NCBI GenBank assembly: GCA_045533435.1 | Contig: JAZSHT010000104.1 | Location: 1 to 64,000, forward strand | DNA from: RGIG2000 sp045533435 | GTDB taxonomy: Bacteria > Bacillota > Clostridia > Oscillospirales > CAG-272 | DNA length: 64,000 nucleotides | Direction of reading: 5' to 3' | Part shown: positions 9,293 to 18,169 of the stretch, in pieces | Layout: each line of letters opens with the position of its first letter | Numbering within the stretch: the first letter of the stretch is position 1 | Position numbers and translations under genes: made by a program | Notes under the pieces: model-generated | Told to the model about the DNA's origin: nothing | Databases searched by the model: none | Seen by the model: the letters and a program-made list of their open reading frames with translations, nothing else

Positions 9293-10429
9293 ATGTTAAA
9301 AATATTAAAAACTGACGGCAGAGCAAGAAGATGTGAATTTGAAACAGTTCACGGAACAATTCAAACACCTGTCTTTATGAATGTAGGCACATGCGCCGCA
9401 ATCAAGGGCGGTATATCCTCAATGGACTTAAAGGATGTAAAATGTCAGGTTGAATTATCAAATACATACCACCTACACATTCGCCCGGGTGATAGACTTA
9501 TTCACGATTTAGGCGGACTTCATAAGTTTATGAATTGGGATAAGCCAATCTTAACCGATAGCGGCGGATTTCAGGTTTTCTCCCTTGCTCAATTACGCAA
9601 AATAACCGAAGAGGGCGTTAAATTCGCATCTCACATTGATGGTAAGCGTATTTTTATGGGTCCTGAGGAATCAATGCAAATTCAATCAAACCTAGGCTCA
9701 ACAATCGCTATGGCATTTGATGAATGTATTGAAAACCCTGCCAAATATGACTATACCAAGCAGTCCTGCGACCGTACAGTAAGATGGTTAAAGCGTTGTA
9801 AGGTAGAACTTGACAGACTTAATTCACTTCCCGATACAATCAATAAAAACCAAATGCTTTTCGGTATTAACCAAGGTAGCACATACGAGGATTTAAGAAT
9901 TAAGCATATGCAAGAAATTGCAGAGCTTGACCTTGACGGCTACGCAATCGGTGGTCTTGCCGTAGGCGAGGAAACTGAGGAAATGTATCGTATAATTGAC
10001 ATCGTAGAGCCACATATGCCTGTAAATAAGCCAAGATACCTAATGGGCGTAGGCACACCCTGTAACATTCTTGAAGCGGTACATCGCGGTATTGACTTCT
10101 TTGACTGTGTAATGCCATCAAGAAACGCAAGACACGGTAACCTCTTTACATGGCACGGTAAAATGAATATCATGAACGAAAAATACCGTGATGATGCGAA
10201 GCCAATAGATGAAAACTGTAAATGCCCTGCTTGTCAGCATTATTCAAGAGCATATATAAGACATCTTATCAAGGCAAAGGAAACACTCGGTATGCGCCTT
10301 TGCGTGCTTCATAACCTCTATTTCTATAATGACCTTATGGAAAAAATCAGAGAAGCGCTTGATAATGACTACTTTGAAAGCTTCTACCAAAAGTATCGCA
10401 ATATCTTAGGCGATAGAAGCACTAACTAG
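9293..10429 (+). CDS. tgt: tRNA-guanine transglycosylase (queuine tRNA-ribosyltransferase)
   Basis: Tgt exchanges G34 for preQ1 in GUN-anticodon tRNAs during queuosine synthesis. The 378-aa TIM-barrel protein has the substrate-binding DSGGFQVFS motif (Asp89-Gly92), the GGLAVGE loop, the nucleophile region FFDCVMPSRNARHG and the zinc site CKCPACQHYSRAYIRHL near residues 306-323. The length is normal. It is the last gene of the miaB-mutS-mutL run. Its TAG stop codon is fused to a heptamer array. No queuosine biosynthesis genes are visible in the window, so preQ1 or queuine may be made elsewhere or imported. Confidence 0.96.
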   Translation: MLKILKTDGRARRCEFETVHGTIQTPVFMNVGTCAAIKGGISSMDLKDVKCQVELSNTYHLHIRPGDRLIHDLGGLHKFMNWDKPILTDSGGFQVFSLAQLRKITEEGVKFASHIDGKRIFMGPEESMQIQSNLGSTIAMAFDECIENPAKYDYTKQSCDRTVRWLKRCKVELDRLNSLPDTINKNQMLFGINQGSTYEDLRIKHMQEIAELDLDGYAIGGLAVGEETEEMYRIIDIVEPHMPVNKPRYLMGVGTPCNILEAVHRGIDFFDCVMPSRNARHGNLFTWHGKMNIMNEKYRDDAKPIDENCKCPACQHYSRAYIRHLIKAKETLGMRLCVLHNLYFYNDLMEKIREALDNDYFESFYQKYRNILGDRSTN

Positions 10430-10470
10430 TGGTCAGTGGTCAGTGGTCAGTGGTCAGTGGTCAGTGGTCA
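10427..10470 (+). repeat. Heptamer array (GGTCAGT class) fused to tgt stop codon
   Basis: Five perfect GGTCAGT units and a partial sixth. They follow directly on the TAG stop, so the junction reads TAGTGGTCAG. This is the most regular array in the window. Confidence 0.95.
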
Positions 10471-10474
10471 ACAG

Positions 10475-10520
10475 CCTTCTCCTTGAGGAGAAGGTGTCAA
10501 CTTTGTTGACGGATGAGGTG
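10475..10520. repeat. Dispersed palindromic repeat (two hairpins)
   Basis: CCTTCTCCTTGAGGAGAAGG is a perfect 20-bp palindrome. It is followed by GTCAA CTTTG TTGAC and the words GGATGAGGTG. The layout strongly resembles a dispersed intergenic repeat that I know from many Clostridia genomes (hairpin, hairpin, GGATGAGGTG). It sits between tgt and the deacetylase gene. Confidence 0.65.
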
Positions 10521-10543
10521 TAAATAAAGAAAGGGAAAAAACT

Positions 10544-11368
10544 ATGACAAACAATTTTATGTGTTATCCAAATTGGAAGGAAAAAGCATTAACCTTCAGC
10601 TACGATGATGGAAACATCAAGGATAGAGACTTAGTAGCATTATTTAATAAATACGGAGTTAAAGGTACATTTAATTTAAATAGTGAAATTTTCGCTGAAA
10701 ATGGAAAGCCAAACAACATTTCTAAAACTGAGGTAAAGGAGCTCTATAAGGGACACGAGGTAGCTGTTCACACAGTTACACACCCACGCTTAGAGCTTTT
10801 ACCAAGCAACCTTATTTCCCAGGAAATAACTGAGGATAAAGCCAACCTTGAAGCACTTTCCGACACCATAGTACAAGGTATGGCATACCCATTTGGTACA
10901 TATAACGATAATGTTGTAGATATCTGTGGTAAAGCTGGTATTAAATATTCAAGAACAGTACATTCCACACACAATTTTGAAGTTACACACGATTGGCTAA
11001 GACTCCCTGCAACATGCCATCACGCCGATGATAAGCTCTTTGAGCTTGCAGAAAAATTCATAGCAGGCGAGCCTAGCAAGGAATGGTTTAAATACACAGG
11101 ATGGCTCTTTTATGTATGGGGACACTCTTACGAATTCAGAACAGAAGAGGATTGGCTCCGTATGGAGGGCTTTGTATCAATGGTATCAAATCGTGAGGAC
11201 ACATGGTACGCAACCAATATTGAAATTTACGAATATGTAGAAGCATATCGTAATCTTATCTACTCACAAGATAAATCAAAGGTATATAACCCATCAGCGC
11301 TTCCCGTATATATGATCCACGAAGGCAAAAAATACGTAGTAAACCCTGGCGAAACAGTAACATTCTAA
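10544..11368 (+). CDS. Polysaccharide deacetylase family protein (NodB fold)
   Basis: The 274-aa protein has the NodB homology layout: FSYDDG with Asp21-Asp22, GTFNLNSEI, then HEVAVHTVTHPRLE, where His76 and His80 are the expected metal ligands (H-x3-H). Later motifs include AYPFGTYND and a tryptophan-rich C-terminal half. Members remove N- or O-acetyl groups from polysaccharides. No signal peptide is present, so it may act on cytoplasmic oligosaccharides or metabolites. A second, distant homolog lies at 54561-55436. The gene is monocistronic and ends in a strong terminator. Confidence 0.85.
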   Translation: MTNNFMCYPNWKEKALTFSYDDGNIKDRDLVALFNKYGVKGTFNLNSEIFAENGKPNNISKTEVKELYKGHEVAVHTVTHPRLELLPSNLISQEITEDKANLEALSDTIVQGMAYPFGTYNDNVVDICGKAGIKYSRTVHSTHNFEVTHDWLRLPATCHHADDKLFELAEKFIAGEPSKEWFKYTGWLFYVWGHSYEFRTEEDWLRMEGFVSMVSNREDTWYATNIEIYEYVEAYRNLIYSQDKSKVYNPSALPVYMIHEGKKYVVNPGETVTF

Positions 11369-11412
11369 AAACAATCTCTCCATTAGGTCTGCCTAATGGA
11401 GAGATTGTTTTA
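11367..11412. terminator. Strong bidirectional intrinsic terminator
   Basis: A ~21-bp almost perfect stem with a 4-nt TCTG loop (arms 11367-11387 and 11392-11412) has A- and T-runs on its flanks. It serves the deacetylase gene and the convergent gene at 11413. Confidence 0.9.
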
Positions 11413-11766
11413 TTAAAAATTAAAGAAATCGGAAAAATATTCTTTTCCATATTTGTTTCTGAATATATTAATATCTAATCTGAATGATTTTGAGCTTCTT
11501 TTATCAATAAAAATTTCAGGAATATTGTGTATAGCATCAGCAAAATCAAATATTTTTTCATTATTTCCTTCATTTAGACAATTAAATAATGTATCTATGC
11601 AGTATATTAGAATTGAGTAATCATTATTCGAAGAAAATTGTTCTTTTATCTGTTTTAAACTTTTAATTTCTTTATCTAATTCGTCTTTATTGTAGTGACC
11701 GGTTGTATGATAAAATCGCACCATAATAAAGCTATGTTGTAGCTTTTCAAACACCGAAATATCCAT
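11413..11766 (-). CDS. Hypothetical protein, 117 aa
   Basis: This small soluble, mostly helical protein begins MDISVFEKLQHSF and carries FDFADAIHNIPEIF near residues 79-92. That phrase recurs in short uncharacterised Firmicutes proteins, some near immunity or toxin genes. I cannot assign a function. AAGGGGGA lies 6 bases before the start. It is convergent with the deacetylase gene. Confidence 0.6.
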   Translation of the reverse strand: MDISVFEKLQHSFIMVRFYHTTGHYNKDELDKEIKSLKQIKEQFSSNNDYSILIYCIDTLFNCLNEGNNEKIFDFADAIHNIPEIFIDKRSSKSFRLDINIFRNKYGKEYFSDFFNF

Positions 11767-11840
11767 AAAATCCCCCTTGCGATTTTTTTACATTATAGCA
11801 CATAGATAAAAACAAATCAATCGAAATAATAAAAATTACA

Positions 11841-11966
11841 TAAAAGCGGAGCTTTTGGCTTGCTTTTGCGATAGTAGCAGCTTTCAAAGTAGCAAACCCC
11901 GTTTTCCATGTTGGAAGCTTTTTAGCGTGGGATGTGGGAAAATCTTGATTTTTCCACTTTCCACGA
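11841..11966. other. Intergenic segment with two hairpins upstream of the PHP gene
   Basis: AAAAGC GGA GCTTTT (11842-11856) is followed by a longer imperfect inverted repeat (about 11926-11966, CGTGG..TGTGGGAAAATC / GATTTTTCCACTTTCCACG). The latter ends exactly where the TTGACA box of the next promoter begins. It could be an upstream terminator or an operator. Confidence 0.45.
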
Positions 11967-11995
11967 TTGACAATATTCTTATTTAGTTGTATAAT
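11967..11995 (+). promoter_or_regulatory. Consensus sigma-A promoter
   Basis: TTGACA, 17 bases, TATAAT, 30 bases before the PHP-domain gene. Confidence 0.85.
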
Positions 11996-12025
11996 CTACT
12001 TATAAAATAAAGAAGGAAAATTATT

Positions 12026-12721
12026 ATGGCAAGCTATAAATATCAAATGCATATTCACACATCCCCTTGCTCAGCCTGTGGCAGAATGTCCCCTGCCGAG
12101 TTATGTCAAGCACTGTACGAAAAAGGATACAAAGGCACAGTTTTAACAAACCACTTTTACCACGGAAACTCAGGTGTTGACAGAAGCTTATCATGGAACG
12201 ATTTTGTATCCGCATATGAAAAGGACTACCTTGAATGCTTAGAGGAAGCAAAAAAATACGACCTTGACATTATCTTTAGCGTTGAAGAGGTGCTTATTCC
12301 GGGTCTTGAAATTCTTTGCTATGGCGTAACACCTGAAATTCTTTACGCTAACCCCGAGCTAAGAGACTGTACTCCTGAAAGAAAGGTGGAAATTTTACGC
12401 CAAAATGGAGTATTACTTATCCAACCTCACCCGTTTAGAGAGGCGTTTTACATTCCCAATCCGGGACATTTACCGCTTGAATCTATAGACGGCGTTGAGG
12501 TTTACAACAGAGGAAATAGCACACAGGAAATGAACCAAAAGGCAGTAGATTTTGCAAACGAAAACCCACACCTTATAAAAACCTCAAGCGCAGATGCCCA
12601 TACGGTAGATAGAGTTGATTGTGGCGGTATTATCACAGAAAAGCGCATTAAAAATCCAAAGGATTTAGTATCAACACTTCGTAATGGCAACTATACATTA
12701 ATCATTCCGGAGCAAGAGTAA
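12026..12721 (+). CDS. PHP-domain metal-dependent phosphoesterase
   Basis: The 231-aa protein has the PHP metal-site motifs in order: H9-I-H11 at the N-terminus (motif I), LTNH43 (motif II), FSVEEV with a glutamate, IQPHPFR (motif III) and the C-terminal SSADAHT with Asp and His (motif IV). Family members hydrolyse phosphomonoesters or nucleotides using three metal ions. A CxxC pair (Cys15, Cys18) follows the first motif, which is unusual and could bind metal. Its stop is 3 bases before the start of the transporter gene, so the two are co-transcribed. Substrate unknown. Confidence 0.85.
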   Translation: MASYKYQMHIHTSPCSACGRMSPAELCQALYEKGYKGTVLTNHFYHGNSGVDRSLSWNDFVSAYEKDYLECLEEAKKYDLDIIFSVEEVLIPGLEILCYGVTPEILYANPELRDCTPERKVEILRQNGVLLIQPHPFREAFYIPNPGHLPLESIDGVEVYNRGNSTQEMNQKAVDFANENPHLIKTSSADAHTVDRVDCGGIITEKRIKNPKDLVSTLRNGNYTLIIPEQE

Positions 12722-12724
12722 TTT

Positions 12725-13597
12725 ATGACATTTATACCTGCATTGCTTTTATTTTGTAGCGCACTGCTCGGAGCTACCAAGAATGTTTTAATTAAAGGAT
12801 TTTCGGGATATTCAATTAAAACCCGTGAATTTTTTATGCTTCAAGCATCACTTTTTGGTGCAGGCGCAGTAGTGCTAACAGTAATAAATCTGTTTACCTT
12901 TAATGGATTATCACTCTATACAGTTATTTGTTCATTACTTTATGCCATAATGCTTTTAGGTGGCTTATGGGGATACACATTAGCGCTTAGCCAAGGTAAA
13001 ACCGCAGTTTGCGCAACAGTCTATTCCTTTGGCTTTATTGTGCCAACACTTTCAGGTACTTTATTTTGGAACGAAACCATTTCAGTTTTCGGCTACTTAG
13101 GTATTATTACCTTAATTCCTATCCTTATAATTTCAGGCACAAGTCCTAAAAAACAGGATAATAAGCAAACAACAAAAGCATTCATTATTCCACTCATAAT
13201 TGCGCTTCTATCATCGGGCGGACTTGGTGTTATGCAAAAAATACACCAAAAATCAGATAGTGCAAGCCAAATGAACACTTTTTTATTGCTCTCGTTTATA
13301 TTTGCATTTATTGTATCACTTATATTTACACTTGCATTAAAGAAGGGACAAAGCTTAATCGAGAAAAAAACCGCCATATCCTCATTATCAGTAGGAGCAA
13401 TTTTCTCAATCTGCAATATTTTAAATACATACTTAGCAGGAGTCCTTGATAGCGCCGTATTATTCCCGGTTTTAAATATCGGCACAATTTTAATATCACT
13501 TGCACTTAGCGTGATCATCTATAAAGAAAGGCTTGACAAACGCGATACAATTATCATAATTTTAGGTGCATTAGCAATAATTTTAGTAAACCTTTAA
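12725..13597 (+). CDS. DMT/EamA-type membrane transporter
   Basis: 290 aa with about ten hydrophobic segments in two halves, each resembling an EamA repeat; the second begins near residue 150 after a KKQDNKQTTK linker. A YKERLDKRD loop near the end matches the position of the conserved positively charged end of EamA repeats. The drug/metabolite transporter superfamily exports or imports small metabolites; the substrate cannot be told. It is the second gene of a two-gene operon with the PHP phosphoesterase and is followed by a strong terminator. Confidence 0.8.
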   Translation: MTFIPALLLFCSALLGATKNVLIKGFSGYSIKTREFFMLQASLFGAGAVVLTVINLFTFNGLSLYTVICSLLYAIMLLGGLWGYTLALSQGKTAVCATVYSFGFIVPTLSGTLFWNETISVFGYLGIITLIPILIISGTSPKKQDNKQTTKAFIIPLIIALLSSGGLGVMQKIHQKSDSASQMNTFLLLSFIFAFIVSLIFTLALKKGQSLIEKKTAISSLSVGAIFSICNILNTYLAGVLDSAVLFPVLNIGTILISLALSVIIYKERLDKRDTIIIILGALAIILVNL

Positions 13598-13606
13598 AAT
13601 TGCATA

Positions 13607-13645
13607 GCAAAAAAAGAATTTGCAAAGTTGCAAATTCTTTTTTTG
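13607..13645. terminator. Intrinsic terminator
   Basis: AAAAAAAGAATTTGCAA, a 2-nt loop and the perfect complement, flanked by A- and T-runs. It ends the PHP/EamA operon and could work in both directions. The following 120 bases (13646-13769) show nothing else. Confidence 0.9.
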
Positions 13646-13769
13646 TGCTAAAAATCTATAAAAAACGCCAAAAATATAGTAAATATATGAACATATTCGC
13701 ATATAATAATATAAAAAACAACAAAAAACAAAGCAAATCGGCATAAAATCAACCGATTTGCTCCAATTT

Positions 13770-15824
13770 TTATCGTTCAATCAAAATTGCATTAAGTCCA
13801 CTAACAGTAAACTCCTCGCCATCAAGCTTAAAGCTAACCGCCTCATTTTCGGGATTAACAATGATATATGCACTTTTACCATAATCGCCTTCCCAAACAG
13901 AAGAAAGCAATCTTGGAAGAAAAGCACTCTTGCGACCTCTAAAAAGCGGAATTTCAATAGTATCACATTCAATGGTATTTGCATATTTCATTTTACCACT
14001 ATAAAGATATTTCTTGCCAGCCTCATTATAGAACCTCATCACATTTTTAATAAATTTAAGTGTCAAATCAAAATCAGGCTTATTTTCAAAATCGTGTGTA
14101 CCCCAATGGCTCATAAGTCCACCGTAAGGATTTAAAATAAGTGTCATCATATCTCCAATGGAGAATGAATAAGCAAGACGATATCTTAATGTGTCAACAC
14201 TTGGTTCAAATGGACAACCGCATTGATTTCCCATAAAGTTTCTTAAATATTCGTGGTAAATAAAAGCAAAAAGCGGCACCACATCACCAAATGGATAGTT
14301 TAATTCAAATCTGTTATCACTCATTAAAAGATTGCCGATAAATGGCTCTGCCGCAGTGCTTTCACAACCGAAAATCATATTAGGATTATCCTTATTCCAC
14401 TGAGATAAAAGCTCTTGCATATTTGTAGTCATCCATTCTCCAGGCATAGGTGGATGATTATGCTCCCTTGCAAAGCACATATATTGACCGCCACCGTGAT
14501 TTTGGTCAAGAATTTGCGCATAGTCAACACCGCTTTCAAATAGAGGCTTAAATCCCTCATTTATAATCTCACGACCACGCTTAGAGGCAGGGCAAATATC
14601 ATATCCATATCTTTGATAAGGCGTACAGGTTTTACCAAGCTCAGGCCTATTTTCAGGAGAGCAGCATACACCCTCAAGAACATTATCATCCTTGATTTTT
14701 TGCTCACAGTCATAGTCCATTAAGGTGCTTCGTAATGTGTAGCCAAATCCCGAGCAATAAACTCCAAGCAAATCTCCGTTTTTATGTAGTGTGTCTCTAA
14801 ATTCATTAAACATATCAATACCGCCATAAGGTGGCCAAACATAAGGCGGAGCCCAAGGTGCTGTGCCCTCCCAATGCATAAGTAGAGACATTAAACGGCA
14901 ATTTGTTTCCTTCTTGATTTTATCAAAAATAGGCAATACATTTTTGTATGGAAACAAAGGATTAGGCTCCATCTTGTCCATATCAAAAATTCCCCTTACA
15001 GGATAGGTAACAATTAAAGGTATATCCTCATACCATTTCGGTAAGGACTTATTTTCCTTAGTTGGCACAACATTAGATGGTAAATTTTTCTCAAACCAGC
15101 TTCTGTAAATTTCCGCACTTGCTCTCCAATCCCCACAAGATACCTGCCATACAATAGGATAATCAGTCTTAAATCCGTCCCCATAGTTAGCACCCGAATA
15201 TAAACGAATTTGCAAGGCAAGTCCATCATTATAAGGATAAAAATCAATTCCCTTTAAAGCTCTTTTTGTATCATGTGCGCCAATGTAAAGTCCAAAGTCC
15301 TCAAATAAATACGACATAAACTGAGATGATACCATATTAGGAAACATAAAGTAAGCACCCGAGGAAGGAAATTCCATCTCATATCTTGGCAGTAGCTTCT
15401 CATCTGAAACAATCATTCCCTCATTATATGGAAACAAAATTCTACCACCGTTTTTATCGTTTTGGGTTAAACGGGGTAAGCATATTTTAGGAAATTCTAC
15501 ATACTCAATAGCATACTTATCGCACACACCTTGAATTTCTATTCCCCAGGAAATATTTTCTCCCTCTAAAACGCTTACAGTAACAAAAATATCCCCATAT
15601 GTGTCGCTAAAACCACCATATATAAAGCCAACTCCACCCATGGAAAGTAGCTTTCCCTCAGTAGAATTTATGTAATAGCATTTTCCCTCTAAATCACGAA
15701 GTCTAATAACAAAAATAGGGCATTTATCTACACAGACCTCACGATTTTTTATTTTTAGAGATGAAATAACACCATTTTCTGTGTCAATCTCTAAATTTAA
15801 ATCGCTACATGAAAAAATTCTCAT
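13770..15824 (-). CDS. DUF6259-type glycoside hydrolase-like protein
   Basis: The start is placed at 15824 because AAGGAG lies 10 bases upstream; an earlier in-frame ATG at 15863 has none. The 684-aa protein has no signal peptide. It starts with a beta-rich N-terminal domain. A TIM-barrel-like middle has WEGTAPWAPPYVWPPYGG, GVYCSGFGY, CTPYQRYGYDICPASKRG and DYAQILDQNHGGGQY, whose aspartates are candidate catalytic residues. The small C-terminal domain is beta-rich. This matches my memory of DUF6259 proteins of gut Firmicutes, which are probable glycosidases of unknown specificity. It is monocistronic. Confidence 0.75.
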   Translation of the reverse strand: MRIFSCSDLNLEIDTENGVISSLKIKNREVCVDKCPIFVIRLRDLEGKCYYINSTEGKLLSMGGVGFIYGGFSDTYGDIFVTVSVLEGENISWGIEIQGVCDKYAIEYVEFPKICLPRLTQNDKNGGRILFPYNEGMIVSDEKLLPRYEMEFPSSGAYFMFPNMVSSQFMSYLFEDFGLYIGAHDTKRALKGIDFYPYNDGLALQIRLYSGANYGDGFKTDYPIVWQVSCGDWRASAEIYRSWFEKNLPSNVVPTKENKSLPKWYEDIPLIVTYPVRGIFDMDKMEPNPLFPYKNVLPIFDKIKKETNCRLMSLLMHWEGTAPWAPPYVWPPYGGIDMFNEFRDTLHKNGDLLGVYCSGFGYTLRSTLMDYDCEQKIKDDNVLEGVCCSPENRPELGKTCTPYQRYGYDICPASKRGREIINEGFKPLFESGVDYAQILDQNHGGGQYMCFAREHNHPPMPGEWMTTNMQELLSQWNKDNPNMIFGCESTAAEPFIGNLLMSDNRFELNYPFGDVVPLFAFIYHEYLRNFMGNQCGCPFEPSVDTLRYRLAYSFSIGDMMTLILNPYGGLMSHWGTHDFENKPDFDLTLKFIKNVMRFYNEAGKKYLYSGKMKYANTIECDTIEIPLFRGRKSAFLPRLLSSVWEGDYGKSAYIIVNPENEAVSFKLDGEEFTVSGLNAILIER

Positions 15825-15895
15825 AATACGCTCCTTGAAAAAAAGTATAGTAAAATTATACATTAAATCAAAGCATAATTCAATATCAAAATAAA

Positions 15896-15931
15896 AAATC
15901 GTTATACAGACATAAGCCTGTATAACGATTT
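15896..15931 (-). terminator. Terminator of the DUF11 gene
   Basis: A 14-bp perfect stem (AAATCGTTATACAG / CTGTATAACGATTT) with an 8-nt loop lies 5 bases beyond the DUF11 stop on the minus strand. Confidence 0.85.
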
Positions 15932-15935
15932 AAAG

Positions 15936-16787
15936 CTATATTGTACCGGTAACTACAACAGTAGATGTGCCAGGAGTAACATTCCAAGCACCTGTTATTG
16001 GGTCTTGAGTAAATGTTGCAGCAGGTACAGTAATGCTTCCTGCCACGCTCTCAAATAAACCAGTAGCCTCAGTATAGTTGTAATCTGTGCCCTCGGTCCA
16101 TAATGTGCCGTTGAATGTTGCGCTTACATTAGAAAGTGTTGGGTCAAATAAATCTGTAATAAATGAATTATCAGTTGACACAACAGGAGTATTACCTGTA
16201 TTTTGAATAACAAATGTGTATGTTACAACACCATTATCATTTACAGGCACTGGACTAATTGACTTAGTAATTGTTAAGCTTGGTGCACTTGCAACAGTAA
16301 TTGTTTCATCATCTGTAACTGGAGTAAAGCCATTTCCTGATACTGTGGCGGTATTTGTAATCGTAGAGTCAAGGGATAGCGGAGCAAATTCATTTGTAGA
16401 TACCTCATAAACTAAGGTAGCATTACCATTTGCAGGAACGGAAATACCGTTTATTGTTAAATCTCCAACTGCACTAACCGTAGGAGCAGGCTGCAAGACA
16501 CCATTGACATAATATCTAATTGTTCCATCAGTATAGGTAAGAGGAACAAGTGTACCAACGGTTGATGAATACGCGCCTAAATTATCGTTTAAGGTAAGCC
16601 CTGTAATAGCAGTAGCACCTGTATTAACAATGCTTACAATATAGGTTACAGTATCATTAGAGCCATATATATTTGAAACAGCAGTTTTGCTTACAGAAAG
16701 CACCTCTAAAACCTCGCCAACTGCAATATTTGAGTTGGTAACAGTATCTCTGTAAGTCAACTGTGCTTGATTAGTAAAGCTTGCCAT
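15936..16787 (-). CDS. DUF11-repeat protein without signal peptide
   Basis: 283 aa, rich in Thr, Ser, Val and Asn. Two DUF11-type beta-sandwich repeats are visible: residues about 25-140 (ISKTAVSN..TYIVSIVNTGATAITGLTLND) and about 165-280 (LTITKSISP..TYTFVIQNTGNTPV). Such repeats usually occur in secreted cell-surface proteins, yet here the chain starts MASFTNQAQLTYRDT with no signal peptide, LPXTG motif or membrane anchor. It resembles short cytosol-made DUF11 proteins of Clostridia that may coat spores or bind the surface; that role is a guess. GAAAGGAAT precedes the start and a hairpin (GAGAGG AAA CCTCTC) lies in its leader. Confidence 0.75.
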   Translation of the reverse strand: MASFTNQAQLTYRDTVTNSNIAVGEVLEVLSVSKTAVSNIYGSNDTVTYIVSIVNTGATAITGLTLNDNLGAYSSTVGTLVPLTYTDGTIRYYVNGVLQPAPTVSAVGDLTINGISVPANGNATLVYEVSTNEFAPLSLDSTITNTATVSGNGFTPVTDDETITVASAPSLTITKSISPVPVNDNGVVTYTFVIQNTGNTPVVSTDNSFITDLFDPTLSNVSATFNGTLWTEGTDYNYTEATGLFESVAGSITVPAATFTQDPITGAWNVTPGTSTVVVTGTI

Positions 16788-16860
16788 AATAATTCCTTTC
16801 CGAGAGGAAACCTCTCATCTATATATTATGACAAAAATACAAAAATGACAATGTTAAGCT

Positions 16861-18105
16861 CTAATAATTCATTCCTCTGCAAAGTCGCATAAGAGTAACT
16901 CTGTTTCGTACTAACGGAGAATATTCAAGCAAAATATCAAGCCTATTTTCCGAAATTCCAATATCATTAAGAGAGGAATATGCACCAAGCACGCTGTACT
17001 TTTCTAAAAGCTCCTCATATGTAGGAATAGATTCAATAATTTTGCATATTTCATCCCACTTATTTAAAATATCACTTGCTTTTATATTAGAAGCGCAATC
17101 GCTTTCATTTTCATGAATTATAGAAAGACTTAATCTGTCCCCAAACATTTTATAAATGTATTCATCATCAGCTTTTTTGTAGTCCTTCCATGATGAAATA
17201 TCGCAGCATTTTATTCTGTGGTATTCCTTGCATGCAAGTAAAGTGCCAACGCCAACCTTTTCTCCATGTAAAGCATCGCTACAAGCATCTAAGCCCTCTG
17301 GCTGCATCTCAATTAGATGCGAAATATGATGCTCAGCACCTGAAGCGCACCTTGAATTACCAAGCAACTGCATTGCAAGCCCCGACATTAAAAGCCCGTA
17401 AATAAGCTTTTCAAATGCAGAGAGGTCTCCATTTTTAATTGCTTCTGTGCTTTCTATAACAGCTTTCGTAGCGTTTAATGTCATATCGTGTATGGTAGAA
17501 CAAAAATATTCTCCCGTCAAAGCATGAGCGATTTTCCAATCTGCTAAAGCAATAAATTTTCCTATCATATCGCCAAAACCCGAATTAGTAAGAAAAGAAG
17601 GTGCTTTTGATATTATATCAAGGTCCGCAACAACAATTTTAGGTGCAACAGCAGTAAAGGTCTTTTTAAAACCATCCCAAGTCATAGCTGCAACGGAAGA
17701 ACAAAAGCCATCAACACTTGCAGCAGTCGGACATGAAATAAATGGTACATTTTTATTGTAAGCAATGTATCTCGTAATATCATGTACAGTACCAGACCCC
17801 ACCGCAATTAAATAATCAAAATTTAAAGGCAGCTGCGCCATAGCAAGAGCCACACCGTGATTATCTGCATGTAACCCATCTGGGCAGAGTATAATTTCCT
17901 TATCTGCATAAGGATGCACTCCATCAGTTGCGCGATATGTATTTTCATCATATATAGCCACACAATAACCACTCAAACCACAGTTTTTAATATAAGTGCC
18001 TATATTCTTTAAAGCACCCGCCTCAATGAAGCACGCTTCCGTTGTCATTTCATGCTTTTTACCGCATGGGCAATCAATATTATATTTTTTGCTATCTATA
18101 ATCAT
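16861..18105 (-). CDS. sn-Glycerol-1-phosphate dehydrogenase (AraM-like), paralog 1
   Basis: The 414-aa enzyme belongs to the iron/zinc-dependent dehydroquinate-synthase-like dehydrogenase superfamily, AraM/EgsA branch. It makes sn-glycerol-1-phosphate from dihydroxyacetone phosphate. Visible motifs are the nucleotide loop GSGTVHD (103-109), PTAASVDGFCS, SGFGDMIGK with a metal-ligand Asp, SGAEHHISHL and DALHGEKVGVG with metal-ligand His residues. The N-terminus carries CPCGKKH. A second copy lies at 21367-22638, with different flanks. It has its own promoter and AGGAG ribosome binding site. The best-known bacterial use of its product is heptaprenylglyceryl phosphate lipid synthesis. Confidence 0.85.
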   Translation of the reverse strand: MIIDSKKYNIDCPCGKKHEMTTEACFIEAGALKNIGTYIKNCGLSGYCVAIYDENTYRATDGVHPYADKEIILCPDGLHADNHGVALAMAQLPLNFDYLIAVGSGTVHDITRYIAYNKNVPFISCPTAASVDGFCSSVAAMTWDGFKKTFTAVAPKIVVADLDIISKAPSFLTNSGFGDMIGKFIALADWKIAHALTGEYFCSTIHDMTLNATKAVIESTEAIKNGDLSAFEKLIYGLLMSGLAMQLLGNSRCASGAEHHISHLIEMQPEGLDACSDALHGEKVGVGTLLACKEYHRIKCCDISSWKDYKKADDEYIYKMFGDRLSLSIIHENESDCASNIKASDILNKWDEICKIIESIPTYEELLEKYSVLGAYSSLNDIGISENRLDILLEYSPLVRNRVTLMRLCRGMNY

Positions 18106-18140
18106 AAAAGCTCCTAGATATGTAAAATTGTAATAAATCT

Positions 18141-18169
18141 ATTTTAGCATAACATCACGATTTTTTCAA
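18141..18169 (-). promoter_or_regulatory. Promoter of glycerol-1-phosphate dehydrogenase paralog 1
   Basis: On the minus strand TTGAAA, 17 bases, TAAAAT, 36 bases before the start codon. Confidence 0.65.

Noticed and set aside
10427..10470. Coding continuation of tgt through the GGTCAGT array
   Set aside because: A TAG stop precedes the array and Tgt is already full length; the array has no conserved frame.
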